From positions 1 to 33,980 of the forward strand of contig WRFI01000006.1 of NCBI GenBank assembly GCA_009778875.1: a stretch of 33,980 nucleotides of DNA, given 5' to 3'. Below, piece by piece: positions 23,903 through 32,218 of this stretch. Source of the DNA: Propionibacteriaceae bacterium. GTDB taxonomy: Bacteria; Actinomycetota; Actinomycetes; Propionibacteriales; Propionibacteriaceae. Position 1 is the stretch's first letter. Every line of letters begins with the position of its first letter. Under the pieces are notes generated by a model. The model did no database searches. It was not told the DNA's origin and saw nothing but the letters and a program-made list of their open reading frames with translations. A program made the translations under genes and the position numbers.

Positions 23903-25061
23903 TGTTGTGGTGCTTGGGTCGACCGGGTCGATAGGCCGTCAGGCGCTTGAGGTCATCGAGGCCAACCCGGATCGTTTTCGTGTCGTCGGGCTGGCGGCGG
24001 GCGGCAGCCATCTTGAGCTGCTGGCCGAGCAGGTGCAACGCTTCCAGCCAGCCTTGGTCGGTTTGCCGGTCGAGCCTTCGGCCGCCGCCGACGCCCGGGC
24101 TCTGGACGTCTTGAAGCAGCGGCCGGTGGTCATGGGGCCGGGGGCCAACGAGGCACTGGCGGCCATGGACGAGGCCGGTGTCGTGCTCAACGCCATCACC
24201 GGCGCGGCCGGTCTGCTGGCGACGCTGGCCGCGCTGAAGGCAGGCAAGACGTTGGCGCTGGCCAACAAGGAATCGCTGGTCATCGGCGGAACGCTCGTCA
24301 CCGAAGCGGCGGCGCCCGGCCAGTTGGTGGCCGTCGATTCCGAGCATTCGGCGATTGCCCAGGCCCTGCGGTCGGGACGGGTGGGCGAGGCCCGCAAGGT
24401 CATCTTGACGGCGTCGGGCGGCCCGTTCCGTGGCCTGACGCGGGCCCAACTGGCTGACGTGACACCCGAGCAGGCCATGCACCACCCGACGTGGAACATG
24501 GGCCGCGTGATCACAATCAACTCGGCCACCCTGGTCAACAAGGGTCTGGAGTTGTTGGAGGCCAGCCTGTTGTATGGTGTGGCGCTGGACGACATCGAGG
24601 TGGTGGTGCACCCGCAGTCGGTCGTCCACTCAGGGGTGGAGTTCAATGACGGGGCAACGATTCTGCAGGCCAGCCCGCCTGACATGAAGCTGCCCATCGG
24701 GCTGGCACTGGCCTGGCCCGAGCGGCTGGCCGGCGTTGCCCGTCCGTGCGACTGGCGGGCCGGGGCCACCTGGACGTTCGAACCACTGGACGAAGAGGCC
24801 TTTCCGGCCGTCAACCTGGCACGTCGGGCGGGGCTGGCCGGCGGCACAGCCCCGGCCGTGTTCAATGCTGCCAACGAGGTGGCCGTCGACGCGTTCTGCG
24901 CGGGCGAGATCGGTTTTCTTCGCATAACGGACGTCATCGCGGCAGTTCTGGACGAGCATCTGACCCACAGTTCCGTCTCAAGTCTGACCGTTGACGCGGT
25001 GATGGGAGCCGATGCTTGGGCGCGGCAGGCAGGGCACCGGCTGGTTTCTCGGCTACAGTAG
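23892..25061 (+). CDS. dxr: 1-deoxy-D-xylulose 5-phosphate reductoisomerase
   Basis: 389 residues. Converts DXP to MEP using NADPH, the committed step of the non-mevalonate isoprenoid pathway. The N-terminal nucleotide loop VLGSTGSIG is at residues 7-15. ANKESLVIGG, DSEHSAIAQAL and TASGGPFRG follow in the catalytic domain, then HPTWNMGRVITINSATLVNKGLE and a VVVHPQSVVHSGVEF segment with the conserved histidines, and a C-terminal four-helix domain. The start overlaps the end of the upstream PEPCK-like gene by 11 bases, so translation is probably coupled. Length is normal. With ispG 1.6 kb downstream, two of the seven MEP pathway genes are in the window. Confidence 0.96.
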   Translation: MVRNVVVLGSTGSIGRQALEVIEANPDRFRVVGLAAGGSHLELLAEQVQRFQPALVGLPVEPSAAADARALDVLKQRPVVMGPGANEALAAMDEAGVVLNAITGAAGLLATLAALKAGKTLALANKESLVIGGTLVTEAAAPGQLVAVDSEHSAIAQALRSGRVGEARKVILTASGGPFRGLTRAQLADVTPEQAMHHPTWNMGRVITINSATLVNKGLELLEASLLYGVALDDIEVVVHPQSVVHSGVEFNDGATILQASPPDMKLPIGLALAWPERLAGVARPCDWRAGATWTFEPLDEEAFPAVNLARRAGLAGGTAPAVFNAANEVAVDAFCAGEIGFLRITDVIAAVLDEHLTHSSVSSLTVDAVMGADAWARQAGHRLVSRLQ

Positions 25062-25066
25062 GCATT

Positions 25067-26701
25067 ATGAAAGGGCTTGACCGCCTGTGGCGAGCGGTGG
25101 CATTCGGCGCGTCCGCGTGCCTGGTGGCTGCTGGTCAGACCCTGATCCCACCAGCCACCGCCGCCCCGGGGACGGGCACCGTGGTTTGGAGCGAGGACTT
25201 CCAGACGCAAGACTTCACCGCGGGTAATGTGCCCACATCACTGGCGGGGTTCGGCTATTCCGCCGACAGCACCTGGCAGGCAGGCGACGGCAATTGCAAC
25301 GGCTGGGTTCTCAACTTCAACTCTTCAAGCCCGGGCGATGGGTGTGATGGCGGGGGTGGGCTTGATGCCGTCGGCACCACCCGGACAGGCCTGTGGTTCG
25401 CGCAGCGCATGACCACCGTTCTCGGAAGCATGCAGGGCATGACGGGGGCGATCAACGCCACCAATGCTCCGACAAAAAACTCGGCGGTGGTGGACCTGAC
25501 CAATGGTGGGATCACCAGCGGCGCGGCGGGCATCCAGTTCGAGGCCAGTGATGTGGTGTCGGCAGTGGCCGGGCACTATTACGCGGTGGCGGCTGACTTC
25601 ACAGAAATACACTGCCCAGGCGACCCCAATTCCACGTCGCAGTGGGCGGCCGCCAGTGAGACACTCTTCCTGGTGGTCGACGGAATTCCGCAGCCACTCG
25701 CGGGCGATGGAACGTTGCCTGGTGGGATCAACGTCTGCACTGACCCGCGATCCACATTGTTGGCGCCGACAAACGCCACCACCGGTGTGTCGGACTGGGG
25801 CGGAATGGTGTTCCACAACCTGATCCTGATGTCTGACCCGATGTTGGTAACGACCAACGCGTCCTTGGGGCTGCAGGTGTTCAACGCCCAAAGCATCCCG
25901 GTGGGCAATGATGTGGCGTTCGATGCGTTGCAAATCATCGATGTCACCAATCTGATCGTCCCCGCGCCGAGCCTGACGCTGTCGCAAGAGGCTCGGCCAT
26001 CGACGGTCAGCAGCGTCGCCGACGTAGTGCAGTACCTCTTCACGATCGCCAACACCGGCAATGTTGCCATCTCGAGCATCGGTGTCTATCAGGCTCCGGC
26101 CAGTGCGGGACGCACCGGCACCGGCATCATGACGGCCATCGTCTGCCAGCAAACGACGTTGGCGGCGGGGGAGTCGACCGTCTGCACGGCCTTCTACACG
26201 CCGTCGCAAGCCGACATCAACACCGGCCAATGGACCAACGCTGCCCTGGCAATTGGCCTGGGGGCCGGGGTGAGCGCGCCGACGCTGTCGGGCATGTCGA
26301 CCGCCCAGGTCAGTGTCGCCGGTGCCGGCCAGGGTGGTGGCAGCGGCCAGGGCGGCGGCAGTGGCCAGGGTGGCGGCAGCGGCCAGGGTGGCAGCGGCCA
26401 AGGCGGCGGGGGTGGCTCTTCGGGCGGTCAGAGCGGGACGGGCGGTTCGTCAGGGCAAGGTGGCGCAGGGCAAAACTCGTCCGGCCAGTCGGGCTACTCG
26501 ATTTCGGTCGACACGGGCGGCGTACTTAGCAAAACCGACCTGATTCCCCTCCTTGAAAGGGGTGGCGGCGGAGCCGCCGGGGTGGTCCTATTGGTGTTGG
26601 CAGGAACGCGACGCCGACCCCGACTAGACTTGAATCCATGGCAAACGATGCTGCGCCGTGGCCCCGTCGCCCCACGCGGGCTGTCGGCTTGGGCAAGCTG
26701 A
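25067..26701 (+). CDS. Secreted wall-type protein with DUF11/DUF7507-like domain and glycine-rich stalk
   Basis: 544 residues. An export signal is visible: basic start MKGLDRLWR, a hydrophobic core to about residue 28 and a likely cleavage after ATAA near 34. Residues 40-300 form an unrecognised beta-rich, Asn/Thr/Gly-rich region that resembles lectin-like domains, with several cysteines. Residues 305-415 read as a DUF11/DUF7507-type Ig-like repeat (a [20 protein letters not shown] block, then [22 protein letters not shown]). A Gly-Gln-Gly-Ser stalk follows from residue 421. S480-V-D-T-G-G485 could be a degenerate sortase-type motif, before a short hydrophobic stretch (about 503-517) and TRRRPR. 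The protein continues about 30 residues past the basic patch, overlapping the first 64 bases of ispG. It sits where many actinobacteria have the site-2 protease gene. Ligand and function unknown. Confidence 0.75.
   Translation: MKGLDRLWRAVAFGASACLVAAGQTLIPPATAAPGTGTVVWSEDFQTQDFTAGNVPTSLAGFGYSADSTWQAGDGNCNGWVLNFNSSSPGDGCDGGGGLDAVGTTRTGLWFAQRMTTVLGSMQGMTGAINATNAPTKNSAVVDLTNGGITSGAAGIQFEASDVVSAVAGHYYAVAADFTEIHCPGDPNSTSQWAAASETLFLVVDGIPQPLAGDGTLPGGINVCTDPRSTLLAPTNATTGVSDWGGMVFHNLILMSDPMLVTTNASLGLQVFNAQSIPVGNDVAFDALQIIDVTNLIVPAPSLTLSQEARPSTVSSVADVVQYLFTIANTGNVAISSIGVYQAPASAGRTGTGIMTAIVCQQTTLAAGESTVCTAFYTPSQADINTGQWTNAALAIGLGAGVSAPTLSGMSTAQVSVAGAGQGGGSGQGGGSGQGGGSGQGGSGQGGGGGSSGGQSGTGGSSGQGGAGQNSSGQSGYSISVDTGGVLSKTDLIPLLERGGGGAAGVVLLVLAGTRRRPRLDLNPWQTMLRRGPVAPRGLSAWAS
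26327..26395 (+). repeat. Tandem 18-bp repeat coding for GQGGGS units
   Basis: Three 18-base units starting at 26327, 26345 and 26363 (GGC CAG GGY GGY GGC AGY) and one 15-base unit at 26381 coding GQGGS, followed by degenerate GQG/SGG sequence to about 26480. The units differ only at third codon positions and by one missing glycine codon. They form a flexible stalk in the surface protein and are a likely site for length variation by slippage. Confidence 0.85.
26625..26630 (+). promoter_or_regulatory. Putative internal -10 hexamer of ispG
   Basis: TAGACT inside the 3' end of the surface-protein gene, followed by seven bases and the ispG ATG. There is no Shine-Dalgarno sequence before that ATG, so a leaderless message from this site is plausible. 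A TTGGCA at 26597-26602 is too far (22 bases) to be a normal -35. Confidence 0.4.
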
Positions 26702-27744
26702 CGGTTGGGGGAGGCGCCCCGATCACCGTCCAAACCATGACGACCACACCAACCCATGACGTTGACGCGACGTTGCAGCAGATCGCCGAGTGCGTGGCCG
26801 CCGGTTGCGACATCATGCGCGTGGCGTGTCCGACCCAGGCCGATGCGGATGCTTTGCCCCAATTGGTTCAAAAGTGCCCGATACCGCTGATCGCCGACAT
26901 CCACTTCCAGCCGCGCTACGTGTTTGCCGCAATTGACGCCGGTTGCGCCGGGGTGCGCGTGAACCCGGGCAACATCAAGGCCTTTGACGACAAGGTCGCC
27001 GAGATCGCGGCGGCCGCGCGGGCCAGCGGCACCAGCCTGCGCATCGGCATCAACGCCGGATCACTGGACGCCCGGCTGATGGCCAAGTATGGCACCGCCA
27101 CCCCGGAGGCACTGGTGGAAAGCGCGCTGAACGAGGCACGGCTGTTCGAGGCCGTGGGCTTTTATGACTTCGCCATCTCCGTCAAGCACCATGACGTGGT
27201 CACCACCATTGAGGCCTACCGTCAGCTGTCAGACGCCTGCGATTATCCGCTGCACCTGGGCGTCACCGAGGCTGGGCCGACGCTTCAGGGCACCGTCAAA
27301 AGCTGCGCGGCCTTCGGTGTCTTGTTGGCTGAGGGCATCGGCGACACCATCCGCGTGTCACTGTCGGCGCCGCCCGTCGAGGAAGTCGTGGTTGGCACGA
27401 AACTGCTTGAGTCGATGCACCTGCGGGCTCGCACGCTTGAGATCGTCAGCTGCCCGACTTGCGGGCGCTGCCAGGTGGACGCCTTCGCCTTGACGGACAA
27501 GGTGACCGAAGGCCTCAAGGGTCTGACGGTGCCGCTGCGGGTGGCCGTCATGGGCTGTGTCGTCAATGGGCTGGGGGAGGCCCGCGAAGCCGACCTGGGG
27601 GTGGCCGCCGGCAATGGGAAGGGCCAGATTTTCGTCCACGGCGAGGTAGTCACGACGGTGCCGGAGGAGGACATCGTCGCCGAGCTACTGGCCCAGGCGC
27701 GCCGCCTGGCCGATGAGGCCGAAGACTCGAACGCCGGTGGCTGA
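26638..27744 (+). CDS. ispG: 4-hydroxy-3-methylbut-2-enyl-diphosphate synthase
   Basis: 368 residues. Reductive dehydroxylation of MEcPP to HMBPP, the penultimate step of the MEP pathway, with a [4Fe-4S] cluster. The TIM-barrel N-terminal part has [26 protein letters not shown] and GVRVNPGNI motifs. The C-terminal ferredoxin-like part has the cluster ligands C272, C275 (SCPTCGRC), C307 and E314 ([10 protein letters not shown]), the counterparts of C270, C273, C305 and E312 in E. coli. The start lies inside the preceding gene in another frame; no ribosome-binding site is visible, but a -10-like TAGACT stands seven bases upstream. An acetyltransferase gene follows immediately at the stop codon, as in mycobacteria. 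Confidence 0.96.
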   Translation: MANDAAPWPRRPTRAVGLGKLTVGGGAPITVQTMTTTPTHDVDATLQQIAECVAAGCDIMRVACPTQADADALPQLVQKCPIPLIADIHFQPRYVFAAIDAGCAGVRVNPGNIKAFDDKVAEIAAAARASGTSLRIGINAGSLDARLMAKYGTATPEALVESALNEARLFEAVGFYDFAISVKHHDVVTTIEAYRQLSDACDYPLHLGVTEAGPTLQGTVKSCAAFGVLLAEGIGDTIRVSLSAPPVEEVVVGTKLLESMHLRARTLEIVSCPTCGRCQVDAFALTDKVTEGLKGLTVPLRVAVMGCVVNGLGEAREADLGVAAGNGKGQIFVHGEVVTTVPEEDIVAELLAQARRLADEAEDSNAGG

Positions 27745-28575
27745 GTGCTTGTCACATTGACTGAGGCCGACCGGCCGCGTCTCGACCCGCTGTTGGCCGC
27801 CGCGCCGCTTGACACTTTGTTCTTGGCATCGCGGATTGACCGCTTCGGGTTAGACGCCAGCAAGCTGGGCTGCCCGGTGATCGGCGTTGTGCAATCGGGT
27901 CAACTCGTGGCAGCCGTGCATGCGGGGGCGAACCTGGCGCCCATCGGTGACCCCGCCGCCTTTGGCGAGGTCATCGAGCGGCTTGGCCAGCGGGTGCGGA
28001 CTCAATCGATTCTCGGCCCGGCGCGCCTGGTGCGCCCGCTCTACGACGGGTTGGTTCAACGGTGGGGGACGTCGTGGGCCCAGGCGCGCGACCTGCGGGC
28101 CCATCAGCCGGTGATGGCGTATCGGGCCGGTGACCCGCTGCCGGTGACGCCCGATCCTCGTCTGCGGGTGGCCACCGCAGCCGATCTGGACAGCTATTTC
28201 GCCGCGGCCGTGCGCATGTACACCGAAGAGGTCGGCAATTCGCCCTTCGACATGTCGGACTCCTACCACCAATATGTTCGCTACCTCGTGACCAACGGAC
28301 GGGCGTTTGGGGCGTTCGACCAGCAGCGCACCTGGTTCAAGACCGACGTCGGCGCGGCCTACGGGGAAGTCTGCCAACTGCAAGGAGTCTGGCTGGATCC
28401 GGCCCTGCGCGGCAATGGTCTGTCCGAACCTCTGATGGCGTCAGCCCTGCAACTGGCGGCCCGGCGGTGGCCGGTCGTGTCGCTGTACGTCAACGACTAC
28501 AACGTGCGGGCCAGACGGGTCTACGACCGCCTGGGCCTTCAGGTGGTCGGGGAGTTTGCCACCGTGTTGTATTGA
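27745..28575 (+). CDS. GNAT-family acetyltransferase with DUF4081 domain
   Basis: 276 residues, GTG start directly after the ispG stop with no gap. The N-terminal half (1-135) matches the DUF4081 type of domain found fused to GNAT in actinobacteria. It has a DTLFLASRIDRFGLD start and GPARLVRPLYDGL in the middle. The C-terminal half (about 140-276) is a GNAT fold: the acetyl-CoA binding motif is at 214-227 (GVWLDPALRGNGLS), followed by SLYVNDYNVRARRVYDRLGL, the typical last strand-helix. The dxr-(protease)-ispG-GNAT order is conserved in M. tuberculosis (Rv2870c-Rv2867c), but the substrate is not known. Convergent with the UbiB-family gene, 12 bases apart, with no evident terminator. Confidence 0.88.
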   Translation: MLVTLTEADRPRLDPLLAAAPLDTLFLASRIDRFGLDASKLGCPVIGVVQSGQLVAAVHAGANLAPIGDPAAFGEVIERLGQRVRTQSILGPARLVRPLYDGLVQRWGTSWAQARDLRAHQPVMAYRAGDPLPVTPDPRLRVATAADLDSYFAAAVRMYTEEVGNSPFDMSDSYHQYVRYLVTNGRAFGAFDQQRTWFKTDVGAAYGEVCQLQGVWLDPALRGNGLSEPLMASALQLAARRWPVVSLYVNDYNVRARRVYDRLGLQVVGEFATVLY

Positions 28576-28587
28576 CGGGTTGCCGGG

Positions 28588-30147
28588 TCATCGCCGCCGG
28601 AAAAGGACGGCCACGGCGGCCGCCACCAGCGCGATCACCTTGATGAGTGTTCTGGTCTGGCGCCGCTGGGCGTCTTCGATGCGGCTTTCGATCAGAGCGC
28701 CCATGTCGGATTCGAAGCTGCCGTTGCCCAGGCGCTCCGCCACGCGCAGGATGCGCCGGCTGTTCGGAACGACGTTCTTGAGTGCCTGCTTCGCCTGGTT
28801 CAGTGTCTCAAGCCAGATGGCTGGTCCGGTGACGTACGGCCTGGCGGTGGCGAGAAGATCGACGCCTGGGTCAAGGCGCGTGCACAGGCCGATCACCGTC
28901 ACCAGCGCCTTGCCGAGGAACGCCGTGTTGGCCGGCAGAATGATCGGCTGGGTGAAGACAAAGCGTTGGATCTCGGCCAGTTGGTCGGGGCCGACGCTGA
29001 GCTTAACCTGGCCGCCGACAAGCCCATCAACAATGGACGTGCCCGAGTAAAAGCCCGTCACGTCACCAACGATGGCGTCAATGTGGGGGCCGACCAACTC
29101 GACCATGCGCACCCGGTCAGCGCCGGGCCCGAGGAACTTCAGGGCGGCCAGGGCGTCGACGATGCCGCCCGCATCCCGTCCGACCAGGGCGGCGAGCAGC
29201 GCGGTGTAGTTGCCGCGGGCGGACGGATCGACAACCCCGACCATGCCGAAGTCGAGCAGCTGGATCACCCCGTCGGAGCGCACGAACACGTTGCCGGGGT
29301 GCGGGTCGGCGTGGAAGAGTCCGTTCGTCAGCACCATCGAAAAGAAGATGCCGGCCAGGTTTTCGGCGAGCGCGTGGCGGTCGATGCCCCAGTCGTCGAT
29401 GGCCGCCAGGTTGTCGATGCGCACACCGTCCATGAACTCCATCGTCAACACGCGGCGCGACGAATGCTGCCAGTAGATCTTGGGGATGTCGACGTGAGGG
29501 TTGAAAATCAGGTCGCGCTGAAACTGCTCGGCGGTGTGGCCCTCCTTGACGTAGTCCAGTTCGTCGCCGAACGTCTTCGTGAAATCGGCTTTGAGACCCT
29601 CGACATCCATCAATTCGCGCAGTCGGAACAACTTGTCGAGCATGTCAAGAAGGTGGCTCAGGATGTTCAGATCGGTGGCCACCAAGTCCTCGATGCCTGG
29701 GCGCAACACCTTGACGGCCACCGGCGTGCCGTCCCGCAGCGTGGCCCGGTGGGCCTGCCCGAGGGAGGCGGCAGCGATTGGGACGTCGTCGAAGGTGGCG
29801 AAAACATCCTTCAGGGGCTGGCCCAGTTCCTTTTCGATGACGGCGACGATTTCGGGCGTCGGAACCGCCGGAATGGCGTCTTGCAGCGTCGAAAGAACAT
29901 CGATGTACTCTTTGGGCAGAAGGTCGATGCGGACGCTGAAGAACTGCCCAACCTTGATGATCAGCCCCCCCATGTCGGTGGCGAAGGCCACGAACTGGCG
30001 GGCCTGACGGTCGAACAGGCGGGCTGCCACGGCGGCCTGACGCTTGCCGCGCAGAAGACGGAGCCGCTGCAGCCACCAAAGCTGCGCGACGAAGCGCAGC
30101 GCCAAGGCGAAGGTGCGGATGTAGCGAACGGCGCGGGCTGGGGTCAC
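28588..30147 (-). CDS. ABC1/UbiB-family atypical kinase, membrane anchored
   Basis: 519 residues from GTG at 30147. UbiB/ADCK (ABC1) proteins are atypical kinases or ATPases linked to lipid and quinone metabolism. Family motifs are clear: KxGQ at 65-68 (IKVGQFFSVRIDLLPKEY), the alanine-rich loop AAASLGQAHRA at 125-135 replacing the normal P-loop, AVKVLRPG with the nucleotide lysine K146, GDELDY near 194-199, HADPHPGN at 279-286 and DFG at 299-301. A hydrophobic C-terminal segment (about 501-516, LIKVIALVAAAVAVLF) ending in RRR would anchor it to the membrane. Ubiquinone is not expected in actinobacteria, so a menaquinone or lipid-related role is more likely; the substrate is unknown. It follows the AbrB gene by nine bases and is probably co-transcribed. 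Confidence 0.9.
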   Translation of the reverse strand: MTPARAVRYIRTFALALRFVAQLWWLQRLRLLRGKRQAAVAARLFDRQARQFVAFATDMGGLIIKVGQFFSVRIDLLPKEYIDVLSTLQDAIPAVPTPEIVAVIEKELGQPLKDVFATFDDVPIAAASLGQAHRATLRDGTPVAVKVLRPGIEDLVATDLNILSHLLDMLDKLFRLRELMDVEGLKADFTKTFGDELDYVKEGHTAEQFQRDLIFNPHVDIPKIYWQHSSRRVLTMEFMDGVRIDNLAAIDDWGIDRHALAENLAGIFFSMVLTNGLFHADPHPGNVFVRSDGVIQLLDFGMVGVVDPSARGNYTALLAALVGRDAGGIVDALAALKFLGPGADRVRMVELVGPHIDAIVGDVTGFYSGTSIVDGLVGGQVKLSVGPDQLAEIQRFVFTQPIILPANTAFLGKALVTVIGLCTRLDPGVDLLATARPYVTGPAIWLETLNQAKQALKNVVPNSRRILRVAERLGNGSFESDMGALIESRIEDAQRRQTRTLIKVIALVAAAVAVLFRRR

Positions 30148-30153
30148 CCCACG

Positions 30154-30159
30154 AGTCTA
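30154..30159 (-). promoter_or_regulatory. Putative -10 hexamer of the UbiB-family gene
   Basis: TAGACT on the minus strand overlaps the stop codon of the AbrB gene and is followed by six bases and the GTG start. The gene lacks a clear Shine-Dalgarno sequence, so either leaderless transcription or translational coupling to the AbrB gene is possible. Confidence 0.3.
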
Positions 30160-30504
30160 GCTGTCTGCTTCGTCTGACTCGTCGTCTTCGTCGCTGGCCT
30201 CCGCGTCGGCGGGCGCGGTGAAAACGTCCCAGAAGGCCTGCGCGGAATCGCCCAGCTTGTTGATCTTCGTGGTGAAGAAGTCGGCGAAGCCCTCGAAAAC
30301 GTCGGCCTTGACCAGGATGACGGTACCGTTCAGCTTGTTGCCGAAGACCATCAGCTTGTCACCGGCGTCGATTCCCAGTTCGCGGCGCGCATCGGCCGGC
30401 AGCGAAATCTGGCCGCGCTCGGTGACGGTGCTGGCCCCGTAGACCCGGCCCGGACGGGGCAGGTACTGCCAGGGGAACTTTCCCGCTTCGGGTTTGGTAG
30501 TCAT
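30157..30504 (-). CDS. AbrB/MazE/SpoVT-fold DNA-binding protein
   Basis: 115 residues, ATG at 30504 behind a very strong AGGAGG ribosome-binding site. Swapped-hairpin AbrB domain at about residues 20-65 (VYGASTVTERGQISLPADARRELGIDAGDKLMVFG read in blocks), in which TERGQISLP is the typical loop-strand motif. The middle (66-95) is an amphipathic region and the last 18 residues are almost all Asp, Glu, Ser and Ala. The fold serves both transition-state regulators and antitoxins. No toxin gene is adjacent, which makes the regulator reading more likely. A perfect inverted repeat in the promoter region suggests autoregulation. It is upstream of and likely co-transcribed with the UbiB-family kinase gene. 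Confidence 0.85.
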   Translation of the reverse strand: MTTKPEAGKFPWQYLPRPGRVYGASTVTERGQISLPADARRELGIDAGDKLMVFGNKLNGTVILVKADVFEGFADFFTTKINKLGDSAQAFWDVFTAPADAEASDEDDESDEADS

Positions 30505-30519
30505 GACGACCTCCTAATC

Positions 30520-30534
30520 ATGTATTTCATACAT
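30520..30534. promoter_or_regulatory. Perfect 6-3-6 inverted repeat before the AbrB gene (candidate autoregulatory operator)
   Basis: ATGTAT-TTC-ATACAT lies 16-30 bases upstream of the AbrB start codon in a short, strikingly AT-rich patch in otherwise GC-rich DNA. On the minus strand a TATGAT (from 30535-30540) just before it could be the -10, placing the repeat over the transcription start. AbrB-fold proteins often bind such AT-rich symmetric sites. Inference from position and symmetry. Confidence 0.5.
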
Positions 30535-30617
30535 ATCATACACCCGTCGGCGTCGCCGATCGCTGCGCCAAGGCGATAGACTCGGATAGTCCGCGAAGCG
30601 TGTGGAAAGGCACCATC

Positions 30618-31055
30618 ATGAGCAACAGCGATCAGATCCCCACCTACCCCCTGACACCTGCCGATCCAACCCAGCCGCCGGCTTATCCGACGGGCTATGC
30701 CCCGCAACAGCCCTATCCGGCAGGTTATGCCCCCCAACCGGCCTATGGCGCAGCGCCGGCCGGCCCTTACGGGCAACAGCCCGGCGCCTACGGGCCACAG
30801 CCCGGCGCCTACTATGTCCCGGTGCCCGTCTACTACCAGGAGCCGGACGCCCCTTCGGGCGGGTTCGCGGTGCTGGGCTTCTTTTTCCCGATTGTCGGGC
30901 TGATCTTGTTCCTGGTGTGGAACGACAGGACTCCGCTCAGGGCCAAGTCGGCGGGCAAGGGCGCCTTGATTTCCGTCATCGTCTACGCGGGAATAGGGAT
31001 ACTCGCGGTCATCATCTCGCTGATTGCTGCGGCCGTGGCCGTGAACTCCGGATAG
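30618..31055 (+). CDS. Small proline/tyrosine-rich membrane protein
   Basis: 145 residues from ATG at 30618, with GGAAAGG seven bases before it. The N-terminal 80 residues are a low-complexity cytoplasmic-type region rich in Pro, Tyr, Gly, Gln and Ala, with repeated GYAPQ/PAYG/GAY(G) units. Two hydrophobic segments follow: about 84-102 (GGFAVLGFFFPIVGLILFLVW) and 117-142, joined by a polar loop with NDRTPLRAKSAGKGA. This layout (Pro-rich head, two helices, LRAKSAGKG-type loop) occurs in many Gram-positive membrane proteins of unknown function. No enzymatic motif is seen. It is 85 bases upstream of efp; an interposed TAGAAT (31072-31077) probably serves efp separately. Confidence 0.7.
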   Translation: MSNSDQIPTYPLTPADPTQPPAYPTGYAPQQPYPAGYAPQPAYGAAPAGPYGQQPGAYGPQPGAYYVPVPVYYQEPDAPSGGFAVLGFFFPIVGLILFLVWNDRTPLRAKSAGKGALISVIVYAGIGILAVIISLIAAAVAVNSG

Positions 31056-31140
31056 TAGAGGTCATGTCGGGTAGAATGATTCCCCGCGAACTGACGCACC
31101 AACCCCGACGACCCCGCAACGCCAACAAGAAGGCACATAT

Positions 31141-31704
31141 ATGGCCACGACCAACGACATCAAAAACGGCACCGTCCTTGACTTAGACGGCCAGCTCTGG
31201 CAGGTCATCTGGTTCCAGCATCACAAACCGGGCAAGGGCAACACGGTCGTGCGCACCAAGCTCAAGCACGTCATCTCCGGCAAGGTGGTCGACCGCACCT
31301 TCCCGGCCGACACCAAGATCGACATGGCCCAGGTCGACAAGCGCGACATGCAGTACCTTTACGAGGACGGCGACGGCTTCGTCTTCATGGACACCGACAC
31401 CTACGACCAGATGATCATTCCGGCCGCCACAGTGGGGGACGCCAAGGATTACATGCTGGACGGCACGATGGCCAACGTCGCCCTGCACGAGGGCACCCCC
31501 CTGTACCTGGAGCTGCCGACCTCCGTCGAGCTGGAGATCACCTACACCGAGCCGGGGCTTCAGGGCGACCGGTCGTCTGCCGGCACCAAGCCGGCCACAC
31601 TGGAGACTGGCAAAGTGATTCAGGTGCCGCTGTTCATCACCAACGGCGAGAAGGTCAAGGTCGACACCCGCACCGGTGAGTACTTGGGGCGTGCCCAAGG
31701 CTGA
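31141..31704 (+). CDS. efp: Translation elongation factor P
   Basis: 187 residues, start ATG preceded by AGAAGG. EF-P enters the E site and relieves stalling at polyproline. Three beta-barrel domains are evident. The KOW-like domain 1 carries the loop HKPGKGN with K32 at the tip, the position modified in some bacteria. Domain 2 starts near 65 and contains [20 protein letters not shown]. Domain 3 has the [19 protein letters not shown] signature and TGEYLGRA near the C-terminus. A TAGAAT at 31072-31077 may be the -10 of its own promoter, giving a leader of about 55 bases. The stop overlaps the nusB start by one base (TGATG). Confidence 0.97.
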   Translation: MATTNDIKNGTVLDLDGQLWQVIWFQHHKPGKGNTVVRTKLKHVISGKVVDRTFPADTKIDMAQVDKRDMQYLYEDGDGFVFMDTDTYDQMIIPAATVGDAKDYMLDGTMANVALHEGTPLYLELPTSVELEITYTEPGLQGDRSSAGTKPATLETGKVIQVPLFITNGEKVKVDTRTGEYLGRAQG

Positions 31705-32207
31705 TGGCAGGAACTGACGACTTGGCGACAATCCCGCTGGCGGCGGGTGAGCGTCCGCCATTGCCGGATGCCGTCAAGGTCGAAGTGATTTCCGATGGCA
31801 CCCAGCGGCACCATTCGGCCCGGACCAAGGCCCGGAAGGCCGCCGTGGATGTGCTTTACAGCGCCGAGTTGGCCGAACGCGACCCCCTTGAAGTGCTGAA
31901 CTCGGCCGATCCGCCACACCGACTGCTGACCTGCGAGTTGGTGACCGGGGTGGTGGCCAACCAGGACGACATCGATGCGGTGTTGGCGGCGTCCTTCACG
32001 GGTGACTGGGCGCTGGAGCGCATGCCGGTTCTTGATCGAACCCTGGCCCGTCTGGCCGTCTGGGAGCTTAAGTTCACCGACACGGCGCCGTCCGTGGTGA
32101 TCGCGGAGGCCGTCGCCTTGGCGGACGAGTACTCGACGGACGCCTCCGCCGGGTTCCTCTCGTCGGTGCTGGGCACGATCGCCGCCAACCCAGACGCGGA
32201 ACTTTAG
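31704..32207 (+). CDS. nusB: Transcription antitermination factor NusB
   Basis: 167 residues. NusB with S10 binds boxA RNA and supports antitermination and folding of rRNA transcripts. The NusB core begins about residue 39 with ARTKARKAAVDVLYSAELAERDP and includes LLTCELVTGVVANQDDID, an ALERMPVLDRTLARLAVWEL stretch and the VVIAEAVALADEYSTDASAGFLSSVLG end, all typical. The first 38 residues are a non-conserved extension with no upstream support from other NusB proteins. Later methionines are absent before the core, so the ATG at 31704, which overlaps the efp stop, is retained. efp-nusB is a common pair. Confidence 0.92.
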   Translation: MAGTDDLATIPLAAGERPPLPDAVKVEVISDGTQRHHSARTKARKAAVDVLYSAELAERDPLEVLNSADPPHRLLTCELVTGVVANQDDIDAVLAASFTGDWALERMPVLDRTLARLAVWELKFTDTAPSVVIAEAVALADEYSTDASAGFLSSVLGTIAANPDAEL

Positions 32208-32218
32208 GAAGGACGTCG

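Noticed and set aside
23939-25210. 423-codon minus-strand frame across dxr
   Set aside because: Antisense to an intact dxr and rich in Ser/Ala/Arg with no motif.
26327-26480. Glycine-rich repeat as a CRISPR or mobile-element trace
   Set aside because: The units are directly adjacent, in frame and without spacers, and are fully explained as protein-coding repeats.
30157-30504. AbrB-fold gene as the antitoxin of a toxin-antitoxin pair
   Set aside because: No small toxin-like gene lies on either side; the neighbour is a 519-residue UbiB-family protein.
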